Source: Labrys sp. WJW (GTDB lineage: Bacteria > Pseudomonadota > Alphaproteobacteria > Rhizobiales > Labraceae). From it: a stretch of 64,000 nucleotides of DNA. Each line of letters opens with the position of its first letter. The first letter of the stretch is position 1. The notes under the pieces were generated by a model. The model saw nothing but the letters and a program-made list of their open reading frames with translations. It ran no database searches and had not been told where the DNA came from. Location: contig NZ_LYXZ01000006.1 in the NCBI RefSeq assembly GCF_001676615.1, positions 62,001 through 126,000 on the forward strand. Direction: 5' to 3'. This document shows, piece after piece, positions 56,164-64,000 of the stretch. A program made the position numbers and the translations under genes.

Positions 56164-56661
56164 ATGACGGAGAACCGGACCCTATGGCCGCCAGGCGATC
56201 ATCCGGCCCTCGTTTTTCTTTTTCAGTTGGCTTTCAGCCTGCTGGGCATCGCCTTGGCGTCCCTCATGGCGGCGTCTGTCTATGTCGGTGTGGCGGCGCT
56301 GCAGGGTGAAAACCCGTTTCCGCTGGGTTTGGCTCCGCCCTGTCCAATCACGGATCTGGCCGTCTTGACGGCGATGTTTGCCGTCTTTCCAGCCCTGCTG
56401 ACCCAGGGAGCCGCGCAGCTGATCGGTTGGAGATCGGCGTGGCCTTACATCGCCGCAGCTGGGGCTTTTGCCGTCGCCGCCTATTTCGAGATGGTCAGGA
56501 CGGCACAGATTCTGGGGGATCCCGGTCCCGCCATGGATGCCACGGCTTTCGCTGCGCTGGGTGCATCGTGTGGCCTGGTATTCTGGCTGGTGGCGGTGCT
56601 GCTGCCCGCCAGCCTCGCGCTCAAACCCTGGTGGCCAAGGCCTCGAATAGTTCGAGATTGA
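56164..56661 (+). CDS. Small integral membrane protein, paralogue B
   Basis: 165 residues with four hydrophobic segments; same family as the protein at 47350 (see LAFSLLGIALASLMAASVYVG and CGLVFWLVAVLLP). Function unknown. Its 3' end overlaps the convergent serine hydrolase gene by 41 bp. The two copies bracket the autotransporter and TetR module. Confidence 0.7.
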   Translation: MTENRTLWPPGDHPALVFLFQLAFSLLGIALASLMAASVYVGVAALQGENPFPLGLAPPCPITDLAVLTAMFAVFPALLTQGAAQLIGWRSAWPYIAAAGAFAVAAYFEMVRTAQILGDPGPAMDATAFAALGASCGLVFWLVAVLLPASLALKPWWPRPRIVRD

Positions 56662-57805
56662 GCTTGTCGGTGGGATCGTCCACCGGCTCGGGCTGCGACG
56701 ACATCTTGACAACAACCACCTCGGCGGCCGGGTTCACATAGAGCCACTGGCCGTGAATGCCGATGGCCAGGAAGGCGCCGTTGGCATAGCCGGTCTGATA
56801 CCATTTGTTGCGGTAGCGGCCCTGGCCGAGCAGATGCACGAAATCGCCCTGCTGCCAGGCCTCGGCGCTGCCACCCCGGCAGGTGTCGTCGACCCAGGCC
56901 TGCGAGACGATGCGGGTGCCATCGAGACTGCCGCCCTGGCGCATCATGTCGCCGACACGGGCGAGATCCCGCGCGCTCATGCTGATGCCGCCTGCAGCCC
57001 GTGCGGTGCCAGCCGCATCGACGGTGACGATGCCGTCCTGGCGGGCGCCGAGCTTTTGCCACAGGCGAGAGGAGGCGTAATCGGCGTAGCGCTCGCCACT
57101 AGCCCGTTCCACCACGATGCCGAGCAGATCGGAATTGGGCGAGCGGTAGCAGAAGGGGCCGCCATGCTCGCCGGCGCCCTTGGGCATGGAAGCGATGAAG
57201 CCGAGCAGCGTACCGGGATCCTGGCCGGGCGCCGAGGGATTCCACAAGGTGGCGCGCCGATAACGGGCGAATTCGCCGGTGGGATCGAGATAGGCTTCCT
57301 CGAAGGAAAGGCTGACGCGCATGTCGAGCAGATGGCGCACGCTGGCGTCGGCAAAGGCCGAACCGGCGACTTCGGGCACATAGTCGGCGATGGGCGCCTC
57401 GGGATCGAGCCGACCTTCATCCTCGGCGATGCCGGCCAGGATCGCGGTCAGCGACTTGGAGATCGAGAAGACGATGTGTCTGTCAGCACTGGTGAAATGC
57501 GGGGCATGGTAGTCGGCGACGAAGCGGCCCGATTTCATCACCACCAGGGCATCGGTGGAGGTCTGCGCGAGGATGGCGGCAATGGAATGGCTGTCACCGC
57601 CGATCGCCAGAGTCTCGCGCAGCAGGCCGGAAGGATCGGCGTCCGGCGTCTCGGGCTTGGCGGCTTTGGCGGCGATGCGTGCGGTCGGCACCAGTTCGGA
57701 AACGTTGCGGAAAGCCCAGACATTCCAGGGCGCCTGGCGCCAATTGGAAAGCTGTACGGCATTGCGGGAAAAACCGTAGGCGGATTCGAAGGCTGAATGA
57801 GGCAT
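56621..57805 (-). CDS. Class C beta-lactamase-like serine hydrolase (PBP4*/esterase type)
   Basis: 394 residues, no signal peptide. Active-site S-x-x-K in FSISKSLTAILAG (about residue 115) and Tyr motif in CYRSPNSDLLGIVVE. C-terminal G-Q-W region (IHGQWLYVNPAAEVVVVKMSSQPEP). Family includes 6-aminohexanoate hydrolases, esterases and PBP-like enzymes; a true beta-lactamase is unlikely because no export signal is visible. Substrate unknown. Confidence 0.8.
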   Translation of the reverse strand: MPHSAFESAYGFSRNAVQLSNWRQAPWNVWAFRNVSELVPTARIAAKAAKPETPDADPSGLLRETLAIGGDSHSIAAILAQTSTDALVVMKSGRFVADYHAPHFTSADRHIVFSISKSLTAILAGIAEDEGRLDPEAPIADYVPEVAGSAFADASVRHLLDMRVSLSFEEAYLDPTGEFARYRRATLWNPSAPGQDPGTLLGFIASMPKGAGEHGGPFCYRSPNSDLLGIVVERASGERYADYASSRLWQKLGARQDGIVTVDAAGTARAAGGISMSARDLARVGDMMRQGGSLDGTRIVSQAWVDDTCRGGSAEAWQQGDFVHLLGQGRYRNKWYQTGYANGAFLAIGIHGQWLYVNPAAEVVVVKMSSQPEPVDDPTDKLNLELFEALATRV

Positions 57806-57860
57806 GGGTGCTGAAGATGCGTCAATAATTGATGGGAGATCGGGGGTGTGGTGCAGCCGG

Positions 57861-57883
57861 CCTTCTCCCCTTGCGGGAGAAGG
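57861..57883. repeat. Intergenic hairpin repeat, copy 2
   Basis: CCTTCTCCC-CTTGC-GGGAGAAGG, the element seen at 3393-3415 in inverted flank orientation. It lies in the 267-bp gap between the serine hydrolase and the polyamine transporter operon. Confidence 0.75.
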
Positions 57884-58010
57884 TGCCGTAGCGAGGTCCT
57901 TTCAGGACCTCGCGTTCAAGCAGGAGACTTGGGGGGGCGGATGAGGGAAGAAACGCAACCTTGCTGAGAGGGCGGTGCGACCCCTCATCCGGCCCGGCTG
58001 CGCAGGTCCA

Positions 58011-58033
58011 CCTTCTCCCACAAGGGGAGAAGG
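58011..58033. repeat. Intergenic hairpin repeat, copy 3
   Basis: CCTTCTCCC-ACAAG-GGGAGAAGG preceded by CCCCTCATCCGG, the same flank as copy 1. With copy 2 it forms an inverted pair about 150 bp apart. Confidence 0.75.
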
Positions 58034-58072
58034 CTAAGGCGCTTCATTCTGCCCGATCGGGACGGACAGCGC

Positions 58073-59107
58073 CTATTTCTGCAGCTCGGTCCAGATCTTG
58101 CTGTAGAGCTCGGTCACTTCCGGCGGACAGGCATGCGAGAATTCGGCGGTCTTCATGACCTCCTCCGGCACGTTCACCTCAGGTGCATCCTTCATGTCGG
58201 CCGGCATGAATTTTTCCGAGCCTGCGATGCCGTTGGCATAGCGGTGGAAGGCCGAGTTCATCGCCGCGTTTTCCGGATCCATCATGAAGTTCATGAAGAG
58301 CTTGGCGTTCTCGACATTCTTGGCCTCCTTCAGCACGACGATGTTGTCGCTCCAGAGCTGCACGCCCTCTTTGGGGTAGCCGTAATGGATCTGCGGGTGG
58401 CCAAGGCGCTGGCGCAGGGCCGAGCCGTTCCAGTCGCTGGAGGCCTTGAAGTCGCCGGCGCCCATCTTCTCGATGGTGTTGTATTCCATCGCGATCCAGT
58501 TGGGCTTGGCCTTGACCAGGGTATCGCGCACCTTCTTGAGCAGCGCCTTGTCGCCGTCGCACATCTTACCGCCATTGTAGCGGATGGCGGCATGGATGAC
58601 GTCGTTCATCTCGGGCACGACATTGGTCTTGCCCTTCAGCTCGGCCGGCGTGTCGAAGATGATGCCCCAGGTGTTGATGTCACCCTTGTAGACGTCGGTG
58701 TTAACGACGACGCCGACCGTACCCCAGGCCCATGGCACGGAATATTTGCGGCCGGGATCGAAGGGCGGATCGGCCCATTCCTTGGCGACGTTCTTGAAGT
58801 TCTCCATCTTGGACGGATCGACTTCCTGCACGAGGCCTTCGGAGATCCAGATCGGGATGAAGTTCTGCGAGGGCATGGCGATGTCGTAGCCCGTGCCGCC
58901 CTGGCGCACCTTGGCGAGCGCCGTGTCGTTGGAATCGTAGTCGGTGATGGTGACCTTGACGTTGTATTTCTGCTCGAACTTCTTGATCATCTCGGGGCTG
59001 GTGTAATTGCCCCAGTTGAAGATGTTGAGCGCTCCCTCCGCGCTGGCAAGGCTCGTGGATGCGAGCAATGCCAGGGCGGCCGCTGTGGCCGTCGATTTCC
59101 AGTTCAT
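58073..59107 (-). CDS. Polyamine-type ABC transporter, periplasmic binding protein (PotD family)
   Basis: 344 residues. Signal peptide (TAAALALLASTSLASAEG), then LNIFNWGNYTSPEMIKKFEQKYNVKVTITDYDSNDTALAKVRQGGTGYDIAMPS, the classic PotD/PotF start. YNTIEKMGAGDFKASSDWNGSALRQ and the C-terminal PPEVTELYSKIWTELQK complete the fold. Binds spermidine, putrescine or a similar cation; the exact ligand is uncertain. Last gene of a complete potABCD-order operon. Confidence 0.88.
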   Translation of the reverse strand: MNWKSTATAAALALLASTSLASAEGALNIFNWGNYTSPEMIKKFEQKYNVKVTITDYDSNDTALAKVRQGGTGYDIAMPSQNFIPIWISEGLVQEVDPSKMENFKNVAKEWADPPFDPGRKYSVPWAWGTVGVVVNTDVYKGDINTWGIIFDTPAELKGKTNVVPEMNDVIHAAIRYNGGKMCDGDKALLKKVRDTLVKAKPNWIAMEYNTIEKMGAGDFKASSDWNGSALRQRLGHPQIHYGYPKEGVQLWSDNIVVLKEAKNVENAKLFMNFMMDPENAAMNSAFHRYANGIAGSEKFMPADMKDAPEVNVPEEVMKTAEFSHACPPEVTELYSKIWTELQK

Positions 59108-59216
59108 CTCTGTCTCCCGTTACAAAGCCGGGGCACCGGCTTGAGCTCTATTGTCCCCAACCTGAGTGGCGATGCGGCGGCTAGGCGAAGATGCGGTCTT
59201 CGCTCCATCCGGCACA

Positions 59217-60017
59217 TCAGTCTTTCTTCCTGCTGATGAAGAAGAAAATCGTGACGATGACGACGGACAGCAGCAGGAAGACCGTCGACAGCGCGTTGAC
59301 TTCGGGTGTGACGCCGCGGCGCAACTGGCCGAGCATATAGGTCGGCAGCGTGTCCTGGCCGCCGGACTTGACGAATTCGGTGATCACCACGTCGTCGAGC
59401 GAGGTGACGAAGGCCAGCATCAGGCCGGCGAGGATGCCGGGCCAGAGCAGCGGCAGGGTCACGCGCCGGAAGGCCCGCCACGGCGTGGCATAGAGGTCGG
59501 CGGCGGCGCGCTCCAAGGTGAGGTCCATGCCCTCCAGGCGGGCGCGGATCGGCAGATAGGCGAAGGGCACGCAGAAGGCTGTGTGGGCGGCGATCAGATA
59601 GGCCAGGCCGTCATAGCCGGTGACGATCTTGATGCGGGAAAAGAAGATCAGCAGCGCCACGCCGGTGACGATCTCGGGCACCATCAGCGGCTGGTTGATG
59701 GCCGAATAGGTGAAGGTGAGGCCCGGATAGGCTTCGGTACGTGTGGTCGCCAGCGCTGCCATGGTGGCGCAGACGGTGGAGAGCACCGCGGCGATGGTGG
59801 CGATCTGGAAGGAGCGCAGGGTGGCATCGACCACCTGGTCGTTGTTCCAGGCCGCCACGAACCATTTCAGCGAGAAGCCGCCCCAGGTGGAGACCGAGGA
59901 GGATTCGTTGAAGGCGTAGATCACCATCACCACGATTGGCAGATAGAGCAGCACGAAGCAGAGGAGCGCGATGGTGGTGAAGCCGGGCTGGCGGCGGATC
60001 GAGAAGGGCTCAGCCAT
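59217..60017 (-). CDS. Polyamine-type ABC transporter permease (PotC family)
   Basis: 266 residues with six hydrophobic segments, the MetI-type signature (EIVTGVALLIFFSR, AAADLYATPWRAFRRVTLPLLWPGILAGLM; E-A-A loop). Overlaps the potB-like gene by 8 bp. One of the two transmembrane subunits. Confidence 0.87.
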   Translation of the reverse strand: MAEPFSIRRQPGFTTIALLCFVLLYLPIVVMVIYAFNESSSVSTWGGFSLKWFVAAWNNDQVVDATLRSFQIATIAAVLSTVCATMAALATTRTEAYPGLTFTYSAINQPLMVPEIVTGVALLIFFSRIKIVTGYDGLAYLIAAHTAFCVPFAYLPIRARLEGMDLTLERAAADLYATPWRAFRRVTLPLLWPGILAGLMLAFVTSLDDVVITEFVKSGGQDTLPTYMLGQLRRGVTPEVNALSTVFLLLSVVIVTIFFFISRKKD

Positions 60018-60930
60018 GTTTCACTCCCGAACCGCCGGTGTTGCGCACATAGACCAGCAGCGCCACCATCACGATCGCCATCACCGTGATGGAGAGCGAG
60101 GCGCCCAGCGGCCAGTTGCGGCCCTGGCCGAACTGCAGCTCGATCAGGTTGGACAACATCATGTTCTTGCCGCCGCCGAGCAGGTTCGGCGTGACATAGG
60201 CGCCGAGCGCGGGAATGAACACCAGGATGGAGCCGGCGACGATGCCGGGCTTGGTCAGCGGGATGATGATGCGGCGGAGCACCTGGAAGCGGCTGGCATA
60301 GAGGTCATAGCCGGCCTCGACCAGGCGGAAGTCGAACTTCTCCATGCTGGCATAGATCGGCAGCACCATCAGCGGCAGGTAGACATAGGCCATGCCGGCC
60401 AGGATGGCGGTATCGGTATAGAGGATCTGCAGCGGCGCCGAGATCACGCCGAGCTTGATCAGCATCGTGTTGAACAGGCCTTCGTTGCGGATGATCTGCA
60501 GCACGGCGAAGGTGCGGATCAGAAGGTTGGTCCAGAACGGAATGGTGATCAGGAACAACCAGAGGTCGCGCCGGTTGGCCGGCCGCGTCGAGATGAAATA
60601 GGCGGTGGGAAAGCCGAGCGCCAAGGTGACCACCGTGGTCATCAGTGCGAGCTTCACCGAACGCCAGAAGATGGTGAGATGGGCGCTGGCCAGTGACAGT
60701 GTGTCGTCGAACATGTCGCGTTCGAAGAACACGGAGACCCAGCCGTCGGTGGAGAACTTCCACTTTACGTCGCCATAGGGGCCGGGCTCGAGGAAGGAAT
60801 AGACCAGCACGATCAGGAGCGGGCCAGTGGCGGCGAGCAGGATCACCAGCAAGGCGGGCGCGGAAAGCAGCCAGCGGTTGCGGATTTCGTCCTGTCGGGT
60901 CTTGGCTGCGATTTCGGCGGCGTCCGTCAT
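60010..60930 (-). CDS. Polyamine-type ABC transporter permease (PotB family)
   Basis: 306 residues with six hydrophobic segments; permease EAA loop VEAGYDLYASRFQVLRRIIIPLTKPGIVAGSILVFIPALGAYVTPNLLGG. Shares one base with the stop of the ATPase gene (TGATG), so translation is coupled. Confidence 0.87.
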   Translation of the reverse strand: MTDAAEIAAKTRQDEIRNRWLLSAPALLVILLAATGPLLIVLVYSFLEPGPYGDVKWKFSTDGWVSVFFERDMFDDTLSLASAHLTIFWRSVKLALMTTVVTLALGFPTAYFISTRPANRRDLWLFLITIPFWTNLLIRTFAVLQIIRNEGLFNTMLIKLGVISAPLQILYTDTAILAGMAYVYLPLMVLPIYASMEKFDFRLVEAGYDLYASRFQVLRRIIIPLTKPGIVAGSILVFIPALGAYVTPNLLGGGKNMMLSNLIELQFGQGRNWPLGASLSITVMAIVMVALLVYVRNTGGSGVKHG

Positions 60931-62048
60931 CAGTCCCTCAACACCCGGGCTGTGCCTTCGGCGAAGGTGACGCCGGCGCGCTGGCCAGGCTCGAAGGCCT
61001 GTCCTGGGCTGCTCGCGGCTCCAGCCCCAGTATTCTGCCGGCGCACGGTGAAGCGGGGGCCGTGATCGAGCCGCAGGTGAAAATGCGTATCGGTGCCGAG
61101 ATAGACGACGTTCTCCACCGTTCCGGCCAGGAGGGCACCTTCGGCGGCGGTGAGCTGGGCATGTTCGGGGCGTACCACCAGCCAGGTCTTGTCGGCGGGC
61201 TGGTGCCCGTCGCTGAGGCCGGCCGTGATTTCGCGGCCCGAGGGCAGCTTGACGCGGGCCTGGGCGCCGTCGCGGCCGAGGAAATCGGTTTCGATGAAAT
61301 TGGTCTCGCCGATGAACTCGGCGACGAAGCGCTCGGCCGGCGTGTCGTAGATGTCGCGCGGGCCGCCCACCTGCAGGATCCGCCCCGCCGACATCACGGC
61401 GATGCGGTCCGACATGGCCAGGGCCTCTTCCTGGTCATGGGTGACGAAGATGAAGGTGATGCCGGTCTCGTGCTGCAGGCGCTTCAATTCGAGCTGCATT
61501 TCCTTGCGCAGCTTGTAGTCGAGGGCCGACAGCGGCTCGTCGAGCAGCAACACCTTGGGTTGGGGCGCCAGGGCACGGGCGAGGGCGACGCGCTGCTGCT
61601 GGCCGCCCGAGATCTGGCTGGTCTTGCGATCGGCCAGATGCTCCATGCGCACCAGACGCAGCATCTGGGCGACCCGCGTGCCGATCTCGGCCTTGGGTTT
61701 GCCCAGCATCTCCAGGCCGAAGCCGATATTCTCGGCCACCGACATGTGCGGGAACAGGGCATAGCTCTGGAACACCGTGTTGACTGGCCGCTTGAAGGGC
61801 GGCAGGCCGGCAATGTCCTCGCCATAGAGCTGGATCTGCCCGGACGTGGGGAAATCGAACCCCGCGATCAGGCGCAGCAGCGTGGTCTTGCCGCAGCCCG
61901 ACGGCCCGAGCAGGGTGAAGAACTCATTCTGACGAATGGAAACGTTCACCGTATCCAGAGCGACGAAGGCATTGTCGCCAGCGCCGAAAACCTTCCGCAC
62001 ATCGCGAACTTCGATTGAATTGACAACCGTTCCGTCCGGCACGCACAA
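60930..62048 (-). CDS. Polyamine-type ABC transporter ATPase (PotA family)
   Basis: 372 residues. Walker [10 protein letters not shown], signature [14 protein letters not shown], Walker [13 protein letters not shown]-loop [10 protein letters not shown], and a C-terminal TOBE-type domain (about 250-370). First gene of the operon. The start may be the GTG a few codons downstream ([15 protein letters not shown]). The upstream gap (62049-62261) holds the palindrome at 62112-62121. Confidence 0.88.
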   Translation of the reverse strand: MCVPDGTVVNSIEVRDVRKVFGAGDNAFVALDTVNVSIRQNEFFTLLGPSGCGKTTLLRLIAGFDFPTSGQIQLYGEDIAGLPPFKRPVNTVFQSYALFPHMSVAENIGFGLEMLGKPKAEIGTRVAQMLRLVRMEHLADRKTSQISGGQQQRVALARALAPQPKVLLLDEPLSALDYKLRKEMQLELKRLQHETGITFIFVTHDQEEALAMSDRIAVMSAGRILQVGGPRDIYDTPAERFVAEFIGETNFIETDFLGRDGAQARVKLPSGREITAGLSDGHQPADKTWLVVRPEHAQLTAAEGALLAGTVENVVYLGTDTHFHLRLDHGPRFTVRRQNTGAGAASSPGQAFEPGQRAGVTFAEGTARVLRD

Positions 62049-62111
62049 CCCCTCATCTGCCTGGGCTTACAGCCAGGCTCGTCTCGGTTCATTTTTCTTG
62101 GCTTTTGATAA

Positions 62112-62121
62112 TGTGATCACA
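62112..62121. promoter_or_regulatory. Palindrome upstream of the polyamine transporter operon
   Basis: TGTGATCACA within AATGTGATCACAATAT, a 10-bp perfect dyad 64 bp upstream of the ATPase gene in an AT-rich patch; a candidate operator of unknown regulator. Confidence 0.4.
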
Positions 62122-62261
62122 ATATCCGATGGTTTGCAACGGTCCGGCGTGCAGGATTTTTAGGCGCCCCCTGCGGCGGATCGCGGCTTTTTTGGCCGCT
62201 CCCCTACGCAAAAGCCGGGCGGACTGCTAAGGCAGGGTAGAAAAACGGGATTTTCAGACGA

Positions 62262-62903
62262 ATGAAAAAAGTTGACGGTCGGGCTGAAGGCAGGATTGGC
62301 GAAACATCGCCGCACTTCATTCTGGCCTCCAAGTCGGCCATTCGCGGCGAGATGCTCCGGGCCGCCGGGCTGGCGATCGAAACGATCCCGGCATCGATCG
62401 ACGAGCGCGGCTTCGAACGTCGTTGGCAGACGGACAATCTGGCTCCCGACCGGGTTGCCGAAGCCCTTGCCCGCGAGAAAGCCCTTGCCGTTTCCCGGGA
62501 CGAGCCGGACGCGGTGGTGATCGGTGCCGATCAAACCATGGCCTTGGGCGAGCAGCGCTTTTCCAAGGTGGCAACCTTGGCGGAGGCCCGCGACAAGCTC
62601 CTCGCCTTGCGCGGACGGCGGCACGAACTGCATTCGGCCTATGCCCTGGCACGGAATGGCGAAGTCACCGCGAGCGGCGTTGCCAGCGCCCGCCTGACCA
62701 TGCGCGATTTCTCCGATGCCTTCCTCGACGACTACCTTGCCCGAGCGGGCGAGGCCATCCTGGGCAGCGTCGGCTGCTATCAGCTCGAAGGGCTGGGCGT
62801 GACCCTGTTCGAGGCGATCGAGGGCGACTATTTCACCATTCTCGGCCTCCCCCTGCTGCCTTTGCTCGCCGCGCTGCGCGAGCACGGCCTTGCGACCGCC
62901 TGA
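62262..62903 (+). CDS. maf: Maf-family nucleotide pyrophosphatase
   Basis: 213 residues. Maf motifs: HFILASKSAIRGEMLRAAGL at the N-terminus, VVIGADQTMALGEQRFSK in the middle and GSVGCYQLEGLGVTLFEAIEGDYFTILGLPLLPLL at the C-terminus. Hydrolyses non-canonical nucleoside triphosphates. The YQLEG/GLP pattern fits the YceF/Maf2-like subgroup. First gene of maf-aroE-coaE. Confidence 0.9.
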   Translation: MKKVDGRAEGRIGETSPHFILASKSAIRGEMLRAAGLAIETIPASIDERGFERRWQTDNLAPDRVAEALAREKALAVSRDEPDAVVIGADQTMALGEQRFSKVATLAEARDKLLALRGRRHELHSAYALARNGEVTASGVASARLTMRDFSDAFLDDYLARAGEAILGSVGCYQLEGLGVTLFEAIEGDYFTILGLPLLPLLAALREHGLATA

Positions 62904-62921
62904 GCCCTTACAGGACCTGCC

Positions 62922-63755
62922 ATGAAACGTGCCTTCGTCGTCGGCTATCCCATCTCCCATTCACGTTCGCCGCTGATCCACGGGTTCTGGCTGAAGGAAC
63001 TCGGCATTCAGGGCAGCTATGAGCGCATCGCCGTGGAGCCCACGGCCTTCGAGACCTTTGTCGCGACCCTGGTCGAGCAGGGTTTTGCCGGCGGGAACGT
63101 AACCGTACCGCACAAGGAAGCAGCGTTCCGCCTTGCCAGCGTGGACGATCCTGTCGCGCGCGATCTCGAAGCGGTCAACACGCTCTGGTACGAAGATGGC
63201 GTGCTGAAAGGGATGAATACCGATGTCGCCGGCTTCCTTGCCAATCTCGACCAGGAGGCTCCGGGCTGGAGCGACGGGATGAAGCAGGCCGTCGTGCTGG
63301 GGGCTGGCGGCGCTTCTCGGGCCATTCTCTACGGGCTCCTGCAGCGTGGCGCCGAGCAGATCCTGCTGGTCAACCGCACACTGGAACGGGCCGAAGCACT
63401 TGCCCGCCATTTCGGCTCGAAGGTCACGGCTTTGGCCTGGGACCAGGCCGAGACCGCCCTTGCAGGGGCCGATCTCCTGGTCAATACCACCTCACTCGGC
63501 ATGAAAGGCCAGCCGCCGCTCGATCTCGATCTCTCGCGCCTGCCGAAATCGGCACTGGTCACCGACATCGTCTATGTACCGCTGGAGACGCCGCTGCTCG
63601 CAGCGGCCCGGCAGGCCCGGCTTGCCACGGTGGACGGGCTCGGCATGCTCCTGCACCAGGCCGTTCCCGGTTTCGAGCGCTGGTTCGGCGCCAGGCCCGA
63701 GGTGACGCCGCAATTGCGGGCGCTGGTGCTGGCGGACATCGAGGCGAAAGCGTAG
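62922..63755 (+). CDS. aroE: Shikimate dehydrogenase (NADP+)
   Basis: 277 residues. Substrate motifs [17 protein letters not shown] and [17 protein letters not shown]-binding [17 protein letters not shown] and [20 protein letters not shown] and [17 protein letters not shown]. Reduces 3-dehydroshikimate in aromatic amino acid synthesis. 18 bp downstream of maf. Confidence 0.95.
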   Translation: MKRAFVVGYPISHSRSPLIHGFWLKELGIQGSYERIAVEPTAFETFVATLVEQGFAGGNVTVPHKEAAFRLASVDDPVARDLEAVNTLWYEDGVLKGMNTDVAGFLANLDQEAPGWSDGMKQAVVLGAGGASRAILYGLLQRGAEQILLVNRTLERAEALARHFGSKVTALAWDQAETALAGADLLVNTTSLGMKGQPPLDLDLSRLPKSALVTDIVYVPLETPLLAAARQARLATVDGLGMLLHQAVPGFERWFGARPEVTPQLRALVLADIEAKA

Positions 63756-63798
63756 GATTTCCGGGGTTAGGATTTCCCGGCTTGGGATTTCCTGGCGA
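63754..63798. repeat. Three tandem 15-bp repeats after aroE
   Basis: Three consecutive degenerate 15-mers: AGGATTTCCGGGGTT, AGGATTTCCCGGCTT, GGGATTTCCTGGCGA. They fill the aroE-coaE spacer. Function unknown; a slippage product is the simplest reading. Confidence 0.7.
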
Positions 63799-63861
63799 TC
63801 CCTGCTGGCGTCCCAGTGTGATCACGATGCGGATGGGGGCGCGTGCCCCCTGGAGGCGATG

Positions 63862-64000
63862 ATGACCTTCATCCTTGGCCTGACCGGCTCGATCGGCATG
63901 GGCAAGTCGGCGACGGCAGCGATGTTCCGGGCGCGGGGCGTGCCGGTGCATGACGCCGATGCCACGGTTCATCGTCTCTATGCCGGGCCAGCCGTGGAGG
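63862..64000 (+). CDS. coaE: Dephospho-CoA kinase (3' truncated by window)
   Basis: 46 codons visible: [26 protein letters not shown] contains the P-loop G-x4-GKS (here GSIGMGKS), then [17 protein letters not shown]. Catalyses the last step of CoA synthesis. The ATG at 63862 gives 5-nt spacing to GGAGG; an ATG at 63859 is too close. Continues beyond the window. Confidence 0.92.
   Translation, partial: MTFILGLTGSIGMGKSATAAMFRARGVPVHDADATVHRLYAGPAVE

Noticed and set aside
56621-57805. Beta-lactamase resistance gene
   Set aside because: It has S-x-x-K and Tyr motifs of the class C fold, but no export signal; the broad family is mostly esterases and amide hydrolases.

Overview
The window is GC-rich, densely coded chromosomal DNA from an alphaproteobacterium, most likely of the order Hyphomicrobiales (Rhizobiales). 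The evidence is gene content and order. The block parB-parA-rsmG-mnmG-mnmE, then rho-hemJ-hemE, then the PEP-synthase regulator, maf-aroE-coaE is the classic alphaproteobacterial origin neighbourhood. Other pointers are bL21 with a C-terminal extension, a rhizobial-type NirA/CysJ-like/NasA nitrate assimilation set, GANTC (CcrM) sites and a full CtrA box. No IS element, integrase, prophage, rRNA operon or CRISPR array was seen.

Layout. 0-6.2 kb: assimilatory nitrate reduction operon (nirA partial, flavoprotein reductase, nasA). 6.3-16.8 kb: mixed housekeeping and accessory genes (GMC oxidoreductase, secreted TPR protein, rplU-rpmA-GNAT, FecR-domain protein, TerC, rpmB, tRNA-Thr(CGT), a KgtP-like transporter). 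16.9-19.2 kb: malic enzyme. 19.4-27.2 kb: a polysaccharide locus (two GT2, Wzx-like flippase, GH16 hydrolase, Wzy-like polymerase/ligase, GT4). 27.1-33.0 kb: APH(3'')-like kinase, dapF-mtaB, DUF3108 protein, exonuclease III. 33.3-45.2 kb: parB, parA, rsmG, mnmG, mnmE, a DUF255 thioredoxin-fold protein, rho, hemJ, hemE, all but the DUF255 gene on the minus strand. 45.2-45.86 kb: the probable chromosomal replication origin. 45.86-46.7 kb: PPSR. 46.7-62.05 kb: about 15 kb of accessory genes (autotransporter, a TetR-controlled flavoenzyme and binding protein, serine hydrolase, polyamine-type ABC transporter) between PPSR and maf, where many relatives have nothing or little. 62.26-64 kb: maf-aroE-coaE (partial).

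How the parts work together. Conserved genes left of the putative origin read leftwards and those right of it read rightwards, as expected for replication leaving about 45.5 kb. ParA/ParB are accompanied by four parS-type sites, one perfect inside rsmG and three single-mismatch sites between the DUF255 gene and rho. The hemE-PPSR gap holds a perfect TTAA-N7-TTAA CtrA site, an imperfect second one, DnaA-box-like sequences and seven GANTC sites within about 300 bp.

The most notable non-housekeeping signals are regulatory. A nearly identical 24-bp palindrome stands before both transcription units of a convergent TetR / binding-protein / TMADH-like flavoenzyme module. A duplicated GTGCG-N4-CGCAC operator precedes the autotransporter. 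A shared TATCC-N7-GGAT motif precedes two polysaccharide genes. Terminator-like hairpins lie at the start of the predicted leaders of two separate ribosomal protein units (rplU-rpmA and rpmB).
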